A DNA stretch of 64,000 bases from an uncultured Collinsella sp. GTDB lineage: Bacteria; Actinomycetota; Coriobacteriia; Coriobacteriales; Coriobacteriaceae. How positions within the stretch are numbered: the stretch's first letter is position 1; each line of letters opens with the position of its first letter. Of the stretch, positions 8,044 to 17,877 are shown in pieces. The position numbers and the translations under genes were made by a program. Location: positions 19,085 through 83,084 of the forward strand of contig CAAEON010000003.1 in assembly GCA_900757615.1 (NCBI GenBank), in the 5' to 3' direction. The notes beneath the pieces were generated by a model. The model did not search any database. It worked only from the letters and a program-made list of their open reading frames with translations, and had not been told where the DNA came from.

Positions 8044-8132
8044 CTAGTCATTGGGGACGTTCTTGAATGACTAGTTAGAAGAGATAAGGAGTGTCCCCAG
8101 CTGCCGGCAGAAAAGGAACGTCCCTAAGTGCC
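8044..8132. repeat. Composite palindromic repeat, GGGGACGTTC type
   Basis: CTAGTCATT (8044-8052) pairs with AATGACTAG (8066-8074) around GGGGACGTTCTT. A second part (to 8132) contains CTGCCGGCAG and AAGGAACGTCCC. It looks like a mix of the copies at 20353 and 30546. It lies between divergent rlmA and the MATE gene. Confidence 0.7.
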
Positions 8133-8203
8133 GACTGGTTGCATTAGGAGTATCATCGTCTGCGCAAATAAGCACAAAAAAGCATATTAGAGATTGAGAG
8201 CGT

Positions 8204-9586
8204 ATGGCTGATACCGCATCTAAGCACATCGACATGACCACCGGCTCGCTGTGGCGCAATATTCCCCTGTTCGCCTTCCCCGTGGCCGCCACGAGCATCT
8301 TGGAGCAGCTATCGAACCTCATCGCCACCGTCATCATCGGTAATTTCTCGGGCGACCAGGGAACCCTCGCCATGGCGGCGGTCGGCTCCAATGTTCCGCT
8401 TACCAGCCTTATGCTCAACCTGTTTATCGGTATGTCACTTGGCTCCAACGTGGTCATTGCCAACGCTATCGGCCGCAACGATCAGAACATGGTCAAACGC
8501 GCCGTCCATACCTCGATTTTAATGGCGCTCGTGGGCTTTGTCGTCATCGCTCTGGGCGAGATCTTTGCCGAGCCTATGCTCGCTGCACTCAACGTGCCTG
8601 CCGAGACCATGCCGCTCGCTTCGCTCTACCTGCGCGTCTTTTTGCTCAGCATGCCCTCGATCTTGCTCTACAACTTTGAGGCCGCGATCTTCCGCTCCGT
8701 CGGCATCACCCGCATGCCGCTGCAGGCGCTTGCCGTGTCCACCGTCCTCAACATTGGCCTGGACCTCGTCTTTGTCCCCGTACTCCACTGGGGCGTCGCG
8801 GGCGTCGCCATCGCCACCGCCATCGCCTACACCGTCAGCGCCGCTACGCTCTTTATCCGCCTGCTCAAGACCGACTCCGTCGTCCGAGTCACCCCACGCG
8901 ACTTAGGCTTAGACCCCGTCGCCCTCAAGCGCATCGTCAAGATCGGCCTGCCCGCCGGCATCCAAAGCGCCGTCTTTGCCGTCGCCAACATTATCATCCA
9001 GTCTGCCATCAACAGCCTGGGCACCGAGGTCATGGCGGCATCGAGCGCCGCCATGAGTCTGGAGTACGTGTGCTACAACCTGCTCAACAGCTTTAGCCAG
9101 GCTTGCACCACCTTTGTGGGACAAAACCACGGCGCTCGCCAGATCGACCGCTGCACCAAAACGCTCAAGGTCTGCCTGGTCGAAGGCGGTATTGTTGCAC
9201 TCACCACCATCGTTGTCATCGTCGGCATGGGACGCGAAATCTTGTCGCTGTTCAACAGCGATCCCAACATCGTCTCAATTGGCTATATCCGCGTGTGCTC
9301 AATCTTCCCGGCGTACGCCTTTAGCATGTTCTACGAAAACATGTCTGGCTACCTGCGCGGCTTTGGCATCTCGCTCATGCCCGCCCTCATCACCATGATC
9401 TGCGTCTGCGGCATCCGCTTCTATTGGGTGTTCTGCGTGTTCCCGCACTTCCGCACCTTTGCGAACATCATGATGGTCTACCCCATCAGCCTGGGCACCA
9501 CGGCGTTTTTTATGGTCGTAGCGGTATTGCTCTGCCACCCAGCACACACCTATCGCGCCGCCCAAGCCAAAGCGACAGCCCGCTAA
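8204..9586 (+). CDS. MATE family efflux transporter
   Basis: A 460-aa protein with twelve hydrophobic segments in two MATE repeats, starting MADTASKHIDMTTGSLWRNI, the common entry of the family in gut anaerobes (MTTGSxxxxIxxFxxP). MATE proteins export cationic drugs or metabolites using Na+ or H+ gradients. No substrate can be assigned. ATG 8204 follows GAGAG. It converges on the LysR gene with a 27-bp gap. Confidence 0.9.
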   Translation: MADTASKHIDMTTGSLWRNIPLFAFPVAATSILEQLSNLIATVIIGNFSGDQGTLAMAAVGSNVPLTSLMLNLFIGMSLGSNVVIANAIGRNDQNMVKRAVHTSILMALVGFVVIALGEIFAEPMLAALNVPAETMPLASLYLRVFLLSMPSILLYNFEAAIFRSVGITRMPLQALAVSTVLNIGLDLVFVPVLHWGVAGVAIATAIAYTVSAATLFIRLLKTDSVVRVTPRDLGLDPVALKRIVKIGLPAGIQSAVFAVANIIIQSAINSLGTEVMAASSAAMSLEYVCYNLLNSFSQACTTFVGQNHGARQIDRCTKTLKVCLVEGGIVALTTIVVIVGMGREILSLFNSDPNIVSIGYIRVCSIFPAYAFSMFYENMSGYLRGFGISLMPALITMICVCGIRFYWVFCVFPHFRTFANIMMVYPISLGTTAFFMVVAVLLCHPAHTYRAAQAKATAR

Positions 9587-9613
9587 ACACCGCATTCAAC
9601 GCCACGCCAGTCA

Positions 9614-10480
9614 TTAATTGACAATATGCGAGCTCATGTAGTCGATAAAGCGCCTCGTGGCGATAGGCATGGTATCCCAGCTGCGCCAGGCCGCCACCAC
9701 GTCCCGCGAAGGAGCGTGCACGATGGGACGTACGTGAATATCGGCCCGCATGCCCTCGACGGTACGGCGATAGAGCATGCTCACGCCTAGGCCCTCCTCC
9801 ACCATCGCCATGATGGTGTAGTCGTCGGTGACCTCGCTCGTCACATGCGGCGACAGCCCGTGCGCCGCAAATGCATCGAGCACCAGGCTCTGCTCGCCCT
9901 CATCCAGCAGCACAAACGGCTCGGACGCCAGGTCGGCGAGCGTAACCTTTTCCTTTGCCGTCAGCGAATGCGCGGTCGGCAACAATGCCACCAACTCGTC
10001 GTGATAGACTACGCGCTTCTCGAGCCCTGCGGTAAACCCACGTGCCGTAAAGCAAAAGTCAACCACGCCATCGTGCACCCACTGGGCGTTGCGCGTGTAA
10101 TCACCCTGCTTGAGGGTAAAGCGTACGCCAGGATGCAGAGCCCCAAAGTCGCGAATCACGCGCGGCAACACGGTACGACTCACGTTGGTAAACGTCGCAA
10201 TGCGAATGTCGGTCGATGAAAGCCCCAACAACTCCTGACGCTTACCCTCAAGCTCGGCCTCGGCCGTTACGATCTGGCGCAGATACGGCAGATACTGTTT
10301 GCCGTCGCGCGTAAGCGAAACGCCCTGCTTGCCGCGCTCGATAATCGTGGTGCCCAGCTCGCGCTCGAGTGCCTTGACGGCCTGACTCACCGCGCTTTGC
10401 GTATAGCCCAACTCGTCGGCCGCACGTTTCAGGCTGCCGCAATCGACCACCATACATACAATCTGATACCGCGATGCCAT
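9614..10480 (-). CDS. LysR family transcriptional regulator
   Basis: A 288-aa regulator. The N-terminal helix-turn-helix includes SLKRAADELGYTQSAVSQAVKALERELGTTI (about 15-47), and the C-terminal part is a LysR substrate domain. It is divergent from an EamA transporter at 10640, and a candidate T-N11-A type operator lies at 10540-10558. LysR proteins usually control the divergent neighbour, so it probably senses a metabolite moved by that transporter. Confidence 0.9.
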   Translation of the reverse strand: MASRYQIVCMVVDCGSLKRAADELGYTQSAVSQAVKALERELGTTIIERGKQGVSLTRDGKQYLPYLRQIVTAEAELEGKRQELLGLSSTDIRIATFTNVSRTVLPRVIRDFGALHPGVRFTLKQGDYTRNAQWVHDGVVDFCFTARGFTAGLEKRVVYHDELVALLPTAHSLTAKEKVTLADLASEPFVLLDEGEQSLVLDAFAAHGLSPHVTSEVTDDYTIMAMVEEGLGVSMLYRRTVEGMRADIHVRPIVHAPSRDVVAAWRSWDTMPIATRRFIDYMSSHIVN

Positions 10481-10539
10481 CGTGCCCCCATATCAAGATA
10501 GCCATAAAACGTTTTGCCAGGGCTTTTTCTGCCAACATT

Positions 10540-10558
10540 AGTATTTCTTAATCATACT
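10540..10558. promoter_or_regulatory. Candidate LysR operator
   Basis: AGTAT (10540-10544), nine bases, ATACT (10554-10558), in the 159-bp divergent region between the LysR and EamA genes. It contains the T-N11-A pattern of LysR sites. Confidence 0.45.
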
Positions 10559-10639
10559 GAAGATACATTCGCTTTACTACATCCATATCTGGGAGCAGAA
10601 TCCTTTTTGCGAAACCGTTCTGTAACAAAAAGGAGTCCC

Positions 10640-11542
10640 ATGGATCGCAAAAAAGCAATCGCGCTCTCATTTTCCGTTCCCGTCGCATGGGGCTTTTCGT
10701 ACCCCCTCATGAAGATCGGCATGGACAGCATGAACGCCACGAGTATCGTTGCGCTGCGCTGCATCATTGCCTTTGTGGCCTGCCTACTGCTCTTCCACAA
10801 GCGCGCTTTCCGCATCAACCGCGACCTGATGGTCCGCGCCGCCATCATCGGCGCCATCATGGCAACCGAGCTTACCTGCATGTGCCTGGGCTCCAGCCTC
10901 ACCTCGGCCTCCACCGCCGGCTTTTTGCAGAGCCTGACGGTCGTGATCGTGCCGTTTGCCAACGCGGCTCTGCTGCGTCGCGCCCCCGAGCGCAAGGTGC
11001 TCATCGGCACCGCCATCGTCACCTGCGGCATGCTCTTGCTCTCAGGTGCCGACTTTACCAGCCTGAATCCCGGCGCAATCATCATGCTGCTCTCGGCCTT
11101 TATCTATGCCAGCCACATTATCGTGGCCAAGCGCTTTGTCGAAGAAGTCGATCCGCTGGCCCTGGGCGTTTGGCAGCTGGGCTTCGGCGGCCTGTTCTCG
11201 GGTATCGCCGCGTTCACCTTTGGCGGATTCACGCTTCCCAGCACGCCGAACGAGATCGTCGTTGTCGTTGCGCTCGCACTCATCTGCTCCGCCTACGGCT
11301 TTATCACCCAGACGCTCGTGCAGCCCCACGTCCCTGCCGAGACCACCGGCTTCGCCTTCTCGCTCGAGCCGGTCTGCTCCGCCGTCTCCTCGTTCTTCCT
11401 GGTCGGCGAGGTTCTGAGCCCCATCGCCTTCTTTGGCGCCGCCCTCATCCTCACCGGCGTCATGGTGGCAACCGTCGAGCTTCCGCGCCTTCGCGCACAT
11501 GGACAGGCTCACATGGCAGGAGCGCCCGAGCATGTCTCGTAG
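10640..11542 (+). CDS. EamA/DMT family transporter
   Basis: A 300-aa protein with ten hydrophobic segments and two EamA repeats (ALSFSVPVAWGFSYPLMK at the start; FAFSLEPVCSAVSSFFLVGE in the second repeat). DMT exporters move amino acids or other metabolites out of the cell. ATG 10640 has AAAAAGGAG eight bases upstream; the frame upstream to 10514 is not preceded by such a site. Likely controlled by the divergent LysR protein. Confidence 0.88.
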   Translation: MDRKKAIALSFSVPVAWGFSYPLMKIGMDSMNATSIVALRCIIAFVACLLLFHKRAFRINRDLMVRAAIIGAIMATELTCMCLGSSLTSASTAGFLQSLTVVIVPFANAALLRRAPERKVLIGTAIVTCGMLLLSGADFTSLNPGAIIMLLSAFIYASHIIVAKRFVEEVDPLALGVWQLGFGGLFSGIAAFTFGGFTLPSTPNEIVVVVALALICSAYGFITQTLVQPHVPAETTGFAFSLEPVCSAVSSFFLVGEVLSPIAFFGAALILTGVMVATVELPRLRAHGQAHMAGAPEHVS

Positions 11543-11630
11543 ACCCCGCTCTTCATACAGCCGCGTCATAAAGGCAACCGGTGCGCCTTTACAATAGATG
11601 CCAACAGAGCATCTGCCATAAAGGAGCCCC

Positions 11631-12356
11631 ATGGACACCGCAACTCGCGACCGCAACATAGCAACTTGGTTGGGCGATGCGCCGCAGCCGGTATGTGACA
11701 CGACGAACCAGCTGCTCGAGCGCATCGCTCTTTTGCGTGCCGAGCAGACCATCTACCCGGCACAAGACGACATCCTCAATGCCCTCGCCTACACGCCGGC
11801 CGACAAGGTCAAGGTTGTCATCTTGGGTCAAGACCCTTATCACGGACCCAACCAGGCCATGGGGCTGTCGTTCTCGGTCCCCGCGACGCAAACCAAGTTG
11901 CCGCCAAGCCTGCGCAACATCTACAAGGAACTCAATGCCGATCTGGACTGCCCCATTCCCGCCACGGGAGACCTAACCCCATGGGCACAACAGGGCGTCC
12001 TGCTTCTCAACACCACGCTCACCGTGCGCGAGCACGCCGCGAACTCGCACGCCAAGCTGGGCTGGAGCACCCTGACCGACTACATTATCGAACGCTGCTG
12101 TCAGCTGCCCCAACCGGTAGTCTTTTTGGCATGGGGCCGCTTTGCCCAGCAGATGGTCGAAGGCAAGCTCGTCGCAACTGGCGCGGGCAAGGCAACCGAC
12201 AAGTTCTGCCTGGCCTCTACGCATCCCTCGCCGCTTTCGGCCAACCGTGCCACGGCAGAACTCCCTGCTTTTATGGGGTCGCGCCCCTTCTCCGCTGCCA
12301 ATCGGCTACTCGAACAGCACGGCTCGACCCCCGTCAACTGGACTTGCCTCGGCTAA
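11631..12356 (+). CDS. ung: Uracil-DNA glycosylase, family 1
   Basis: A 241-aa repair enzyme that removes uracil from DNA, starting base excision repair. GQDPYHGPNQA (66-76) holds the catalytic aspartate, and HPSPLS near 198 is the second family-1 motif. Length is near the usual 220-230. ATG 11631 follows AAGGAG. A TACAAT box at 11590 may be its -10. A bidirectional terminator follows at 12372. Confidence 0.96.
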   Translation: MDTATRDRNIATWLGDAPQPVCDTTNQLLERIALLRAEQTIYPAQDDILNALAYTPADKVKVVILGQDPYHGPNQAMGLSFSVPATQTKLPPSLRNIYKELNADLDCPIPATGDLTPWAQQGVLLLNTTLTVREHAANSHAKLGWSTLTDYIIERCCQLPQPVVFLAWGRFAQQMVEGKLVATGAGKATDKFCLASTHPSPLSANRATAELPAFMGSRPFSAANRLLEQHGSTPVNWTCLG

Positions 12357-12371
12357 AAATCGATACATCAA

Positions 12372-12405
12372 AAACGCGCCCGACGGCTTTCCGCCGGGCG
12401 CGTTT
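12372..12405. terminator. Bidirectional terminator between ung and the SDR gene
   Basis: AAACGCGCCCG (12372-12382) pairs perfectly with CGGGCGCGTTT (12395-12405), with A and T runs at the two ends. Confidence 0.8.
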
Positions 12406-12406
12406 C

Positions 12407-13087
12407 CTATTCGGGCCAAATAAATTGTGTGCGGCCGGCCTCGCCGCCATCGATCAGCAGGCTCTGCCCGGTCATAAACCGGTTGGTCACGCCCACAAAG
12501 TAGATCCACTCGGCGATCTCTTGGGCGGTGGCCCAGCGCTTAAGCGGCGTGAGCTCCATAATCTGGTTCCACAGGTGTTCGTCTTCCATCACGCAACGGT
12601 TGAGCGGCGTGACAACGCCGCCCGGGTCCACACTGTTGGCGATGGCCTGCGGTGCCAGGCGGTTTGCAAGGTTTTTGGCGTAGGCGATAACGCCACCCTT
12701 GCTGGCGGCATAGGCGGGAAACTCCGATCCCGTATGCCCGCTCGCCGACCCCACATTGACCACGGATTTGATAGCCGGCGCCGGCTTGGCGGCAAGCCCC
12801 TCCCCCACAAAGGCGTAGCGCTCGGTCACGTTGATGGTGCCACACAGGTTGGCAGCGATGTCATCGGCCGAATCCTGCGTACCGGCAACGTTCACGATTA
12901 CCTGAGGCTCAAGGTCGCCTGGAAACGAGTCAGGCTCGCGGACATCAACGATCAGATGGCGGTAGCGCTCGTGTTCGATCGCCGCCGGCAGCAGATCAAA
13001 GCCCACGACCTCGTGGCCCTCGTCCAAAAAGCGCTGCACGCACGCGGCTCCGATACCGCCCGAAGCGCCCGTGATCAAAACCCGCAT
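12407..13087 (-). CDS. Short-chain dehydrogenase/reductase
   Basis: A 226-aa NAD(P)-dependent oxidoreductase. GASGGIG at 7-13 binds the cofactor, serines near 114-116 and Y126/K130 (YAASK) form the catalytic set, and the C-terminus ends with the common LLIDGG segment. The substrate is unknown. ATG 13087 follows AAGGAG. It lies 9 bp downstream of the YhhQ-type transporter gene, so both are probably transcribed from the promoter at 13905 under the same leader. Confidence 0.88.
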   Translation of the reverse strand: MRVLITGASGGIGAACVQRFLDEGHEVVGFDLLPAAIEHERYRHLIVDVREPDSFPGDLEPQVIVNVAGTQDSADDIAANLCGTINVTERYAFVGEGLAAKPAPAIKSVVNVGSASGHTGSEFPAYAASKGGVIAYAKNLANRLAPQAIANSVDPGGVVTPLNRCVMEDEHLWNQIMELTPLKRWATAQEIAEWIYFVGVTNRFMTGQSLLIDGGEAGRTQFIWPE

Positions 13088-13096
13088 ACTTGCTCC

Positions 13097-13819
13097 TTAG
13101 GCGGTTGCGTGGCGCTCGAGGTACTCGGCGCCCACATTCTCACGCTCCCAGCCACGCACGACCTTGTAGCCCACGGGGCTCAGGAAAACCTCGCACAGCA
13201 GCTCGGCAACAGCGCCGGTCAGCGAGCACATAAGGACCTGCACCCAAGTCCAGCCAAAGAACGTGTGGCTCACCACAATGGCAAAGACCAGGTTATCGAT
13301 AAACTGGCCAACACCCGTAGACACATAGGAGCGGAAGGCAAAGCTCGCAAAGTTATTCTTTTTGAGCATACGGCCGAGCGACTGGTTGAGCGTGGAGTTA
13401 ACCACGGCAGAAACGAGCATTGCCAGCGAAGAGCCAAGCACCACGTACCAGGTGCCGCCGATGGTGGCGTTAAGGGCAGTGTTGACCTCGATCATACCCG
13501 TGTCGTAGTAGGCGCCCCACATGCCGGGCGTGAGCGAGCATGCCCAAAAGCACAGGCTCACAGCCAGGTTGACCAGCAGCGCGAGGATAGAGATTTTGAT
13601 GGATGCCTTGGCGCCAAAGCGCTTGCAGATCATGTCCTGGCACAAAAACGAAACCCAGCTCACCACAAAGCCGCAATCGAGTGCCAGATACGGCAGGCTG
13701 ATGAGCTCTTTGTTGGCCAGCAGGTTCATCATGATGACGCTCACGAAAAACAGCGAAACCGTTGCCGCGGGAATGCTCCGCAACAGGACCTTATAGTCCT
13801 CCATGACCTTCTTGATCAT
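13097..13819 (-). CDS. yhhQ: YhhQ/VUT family queuosine-precursor transporter
   Basis: A 240-aa protein with six hydrophobic segments, including ELISLPYLALDCGFVVSWVSFLCQD near 37-62 and VSTGVGQFIDNLVFAIV near 165-182. These match the VUT_1/YhhQ family, known in E. coli as a transporter of queuosine precursors (preQ0/preQ1). The 5' leader resembles a preQ1-I riboswitch, which would support this role independently. ATG 13819 follows AAAGGAGTACACA. It is first in a two-gene unit with the SDR gene. Confidence 0.8.
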   Translation of the reverse strand: MIKKVMEDYKVLLRSIPAATVSLFFVSVIMMNLLANKELISLPYLALDCGFVVSWVSFLCQDMICKRFGAKASIKISILALLVNLAVSLCFWACSLTPGMWGAYYDTGMIEVNTALNATIGGTWYVVLGSSLAMLVSAVVNSTLNQSLGRMLKKNNFASFAFRSYVSTGVGQFIDNLVFAIVVSHTFFGWTWVQVLMCSLTGAVAELLCEVFLSPVGYKVVRGWERENVGAEYLERHATA

Positions 13820-13823
13820 TGTG

Positions 13824-13874
13824 TACTCCTTTGGTTTTAGGTTTAACGAGCAGGATATCGGACCCGAACTGCTC
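13824..13874 (-). promoter_or_regulatory. Candidate preQ1-I type riboswitch before yhhQ
   Basis: On the minus strand, GAGCAG (13874-13869) pairs with CTGCTC (13853-13848). The loop opens with TTC then GGG, and an A-rich tail GTTAAACCTAAAACC leads into AAAGGAG. GGG can pair with ACC in the tail, giving the H-type pseudoknot of preQ1-I, where the tail carries the Shine-Dalgarno sequence. The tail is a few bases longer than in known examples, so this is a candidate only. Confidence 0.45.
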
Positions 13875-13904
13875 GGACGCCCCGGTCTTGAGACGACGGT
13901 GGGT

Positions 13905-13933
13905 ATGATAGCCGCTCACACGGCATCAGGCAA
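13905..13933 (-). promoter_or_regulatory. Promoter of the yhhQ-SDR unit
   Basis: On the minus strand, TTGCCT (13933-13928), a 17-bp spacer and TATCAT (13910-13905). The transcript would begin near 13898 and give an 80-nt leader. Confidence 0.55.
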
Positions 13934-13938
13934 GCAAA

Positions 13939-13970
13939 CGGCGCGGCAGCCCCACAGGACCACCGCGCCG
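13939..13970 (-). terminator. Terminator after prfC
   Basis: CGGCGCGG (13939-13946) pairs with CCGCGCCG (13963-13970); the minus strand continues with TTTGCTTG. It lies just after the prfC stop and before the yhhQ promoter. Confidence 0.5.
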
Positions 13971-13975
13971 GCGCA

Positions 13976-15589
<1,614 letters not shown>

Positions 15590-15745
15590 GCGGATCCTTT
15601 CTTGCGTTCTATATGCATTACGTCGATGTAACTGCCCTATTGTAGCCGTGAAACCTCGCCATAGGGCACCTATCAGGACAAATTCATCAGTTGGGGTCTG
15701 GGTAGCCGGCTTAATCCGAATTTGTCTCTTGCGTAACTGTGCATA

Positions 15746-15779
15746 GTGTATATATACTGTGCTTACCGGTTATATACAC
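15746..15779. promoter_or_regulatory. GntR/YtrA-type operator overlapping a promoter
   Basis: GTGTATATA (15746-15754) and TATATACAC (15771-15779) form a perfect inverted repeat 28 bp before the GntR gene. A TTGCGT/TATACT promoter (15729-15734, 15753-15758, 18-bp spacer) runs through the left arm. This suggests autorepression of the GntR-ABC operon. Confidence 0.65.
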
Positions 15780-15806
15780 GTGTAGCCCAACAGCTAAGGA
15801 GCCGCT

Positions 15807-16187
15807 GTGGACATCATCCTATCCAATTCGAGCGACAAGCCCATCTACGAGCAGATCTCCTCGCAGGTCAAAGCTCAGATCCTTTCGGGCGCACTCGCTG
15901 CGGGAGCCAAACTCCCCAGCATCCGTGCACTCGCGAGCGACCTGGGTGTGAGCGTCATTACCACCAAGCGTGCCTATGCCGACCTGGAACAGCTCGGCTT
16001 TATCTGCACCGTGCAGGGCAAGGGCTGCTTTGTCGCCGAGGGAAACCAGGAGCTCTTGCGCGAAAACCAGCTCTGCCATATCGAAGAGCTGCTTACGCAG
16101 GCGGCAGAACAAGCCGAAACCCTGGGCGTCACGCGCGACAAATTGCACGAGATGCTCGACCTTGTGGCCCCCGAAACCATGCAGTAG
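15807..16187 (+). CDS. GntR family regulator, YtrA subfamily
   Basis: A 126-aa protein with a winged helix over residues 10-78 (PIYEQISSQVKAQILSGALAAGAKLPSIRALASDLGVSVITTKRAYADLEQLGF) and a short helical tail, as in YtrA repressors that control ABC exporters. It lies 23 bp before the ABC ATPase gene in one operon, downstream of its likely operator. GTG is not needed: ATG... the frame begins GTGGACATC at 15807, so the start codon is GTG, with AAGGAG upstream. Confidence 0.9.
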   Translation: MDIILSNSSDKPIYEQISSQVKAQILSGALAAGAKLPSIRALASDLGVSVITTKRAYADLEQLGFICTVQGKGCFVAEGNQELLRENQLCHIEELLTQAAEQAETLGVTRDKLHEMLDLVAPETMQ

Positions 16188-16210
16188 CCATCTGCAAGAA
16201 AGGCTATACC

Positions 16211-17092
16211 ATGCAAAACTTGCTAGAACTCAAAGGTGTTTCATGCCGCGCAAGCGACCGTTTTTCGCTACGCGATGTCACGCTCACCGTGGAGCCCGGC
16301 CAGATTGTCGGCTTTGTGGGCGCAAACGGCGCCGGCAAGACAACGACCATTCGTGCCGCGCTCGGGCTTATAAAGCTCGATGCCGGCGAGGTGTACCTGT
16401 TTGGGCAGCGCTGCGACGCCAACGTGCCCGACGAGGCGCAGCGCCATCTGCGCTCCCGCGTCGGCCTTGTCCTGGACACGTGCCCCTTCCCCTCCACGCT
16501 CAAGGTGGGCCAGATCGAGAGGCTCGTAGGCCCGGCGTACCCCACGTGGAGCTGCGAAACGTTCGCCGGATTCATCGACCGATTTGGCCTCGATCCCAAG
16601 ACGAAGGTCAAGGACCTCTCCCGCGGCATGGGCATGAAGCTGCAGCTTGCCTGCGCGCTCAGCCACGATGCCGAGCTGCTCGTTTTGGACGAAGCCACCG
16701 CAGGCCTCGATCCCATGGCGCGCGAGGAACTGCTCGACGAGCTGCTTGCCTTTGTCGCCGACGGCCAGCACAGTGTGCTGCTCTCGAGCCACATTACGTC
16801 CGACCTTGATCGCGCCGCCGACCGCGTCATCTGCATCGATAACGGCTCGATTGTGTTTGACCTGCCGCGCGAGGACATTACTGACCGCGCCGGCATCGCC
16901 CACTGCACCCAGACACAGGCCGCCGAGCTTATGGCTTGCGTCGAAGGCGCCCGTGCCGCCCACCACGCCTATAGCGTGGACGTGCTCGTGCCCAACCGTC
17001 GCGAAGCGCTCGAAGCCTTCCCCGAGATTCCCTGCGATCGGGCAACCATTGATGATTATCTTCGCCTCATACTGAAAGGGGCTTCGAAATGA
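16211..17092 (+). CDS. ABC transporter ATP-binding protein (YtrA-linked type)
   Basis: A 293-aa ATPase. Walker A GANGAGKTT is at 37-45, a degenerate signature LSRGMGMKLQ near 136-145, and Walker B LLVLDEATAGLDP near 156-168. The partner is the permease encoded at 17089, which overlaps by 4 bp (ATGA). With the upstream GntR gene this matches the bacitracin/lipid-II-stress or bacteriocin-responding YtrA operons; the ligand is unknown. ATG 16211 was chosen after AAAGGCTATACC; a longer open frame starts far upstream inside the GntR gene. Confidence 0.9.
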   Translation: MQNLLELKGVSCRASDRFSLRDVTLTVEPGQIVGFVGANGAGKTTTIRAALGLIKLDAGEVYLFGQRCDANVPDEAQRHLRSRVGLVLDTCPFPSTLKVGQIERLVGPAYPTWSCETFAGFIDRFGLDPKTKVKDLSRGMGMKLQLACALSHDAELLVLDEATAGLDPMAREELLDELLAFVADGQHSVLLSSHITSDLDRAADRVICIDNGSIVFDLPREDITDRAGIAHCTQTQAAELMACVEGARAAHHAYSVDVLVPNRREALEAFPEIPCDRATIDDYLRLILKGASK

Positions 17093-17787
17093 AACGCGCC
17101 TTTATGTCCGAGCTCGCCATCGTTCGCACGCTTGTCCCGAGCATTGCGGGCGTCGGCTTGTTCATCTTCGTCGTGCTGACGCTCGCCAACGCGTCGGATG
17201 GCGATTCCGGCATGAGCGCCGGCGCCTGCGCGGTCAGTGCCATGTCACCCATCATGGTCATGAGCTCGCTGGCCGGCTTCGACAATCAAAACGGTTGGGA
17301 GCGTTATCGGGCAACGCTGCCCTTCTCGCGCAAAGACATCATCTGCGCACGCTACCTGAGCATCATTGTCTTCTCGGCTGCCATGGCGTGCGCCGCCGCG
17401 CTTCTGAACATCGTCTCTATCCCGCTCTTCAACAGCGTGGGCATTCCTTCGACGGGACAGACGGTCTTTGAGATCGCAATCGCCTCGGCAGCATCGATGC
17501 TCATCTCCCTCATGATGGTGTTTTTGGCGCAGCCGCTGTTCTTTCGATTTGGACACATGGAGGCGCTGCGCCTATCCGTTGGCCTGTTTGCCCTGCTCGG
17601 ATGCCTTGCCATGGCCACGCTGAGCTCCTCCAACCCCATCAGCAACTGGCTCATGTCGATTGCCGGGGCAAATCCCGATCCCGCCGTCCTCGGCTGCTTG
17701 TGCGCGGGCATCGCCGCACTGGCCCTCGTACTATTTGCACTGAGCTGCGCTATCAGCACCAAGGTCTATCGAACGCGCGATCTGTAG
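17089..17787 (+). CDS. ABC-2 type permease
   Basis: A 232-aa membrane protein with six hydrophobic segments, translationally coupled to the ATPase. It has the GWERYRATLPFSRKDIICARYL segment seen in ABC-2 permeases next to GntR/YtrA regulators. It would form the membrane channel of the exporter or stress sensor with the preceding ATPase. It converges on the ClC gene, with about 90 bp between. Confidence 0.85.
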   Translation: MKRAFMSELAIVRTLVPSIAGVGLFIFVVLTLANASDGDSGMSAGACAVSAMSPIMVMSSLAGFDNQNGWERYRATLPFSRKDIICARYLSIIVFSAAMACAAALLNIVSIPLFNSVGIPSTGQTVFEIAIASAASMLISLMMVFLAQPLFFRFGHMEALRLSVGLFALLGCLAMATLSSSNPISNWLMSIAGANPDPAVLGCLCAGIAALALVLFALSCAISTKVYRTRDL

Positions 17788-17877
17788 CCACGCGAGCCTC
17801 GATCCACGAAAGACGCGATCGCCGCCCCTCCCCGCAAATCCGTGACAAATGGCATATCCCCGGCACGCGCTATCGTG

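Noticed and set aside
11981..13840. Open frame of 619 codons on the plus strand
   Set aside because: It crosses ung, the terminator and the antisense of the SDR and yhhQ genes. Low-complexity composition, no motifs.
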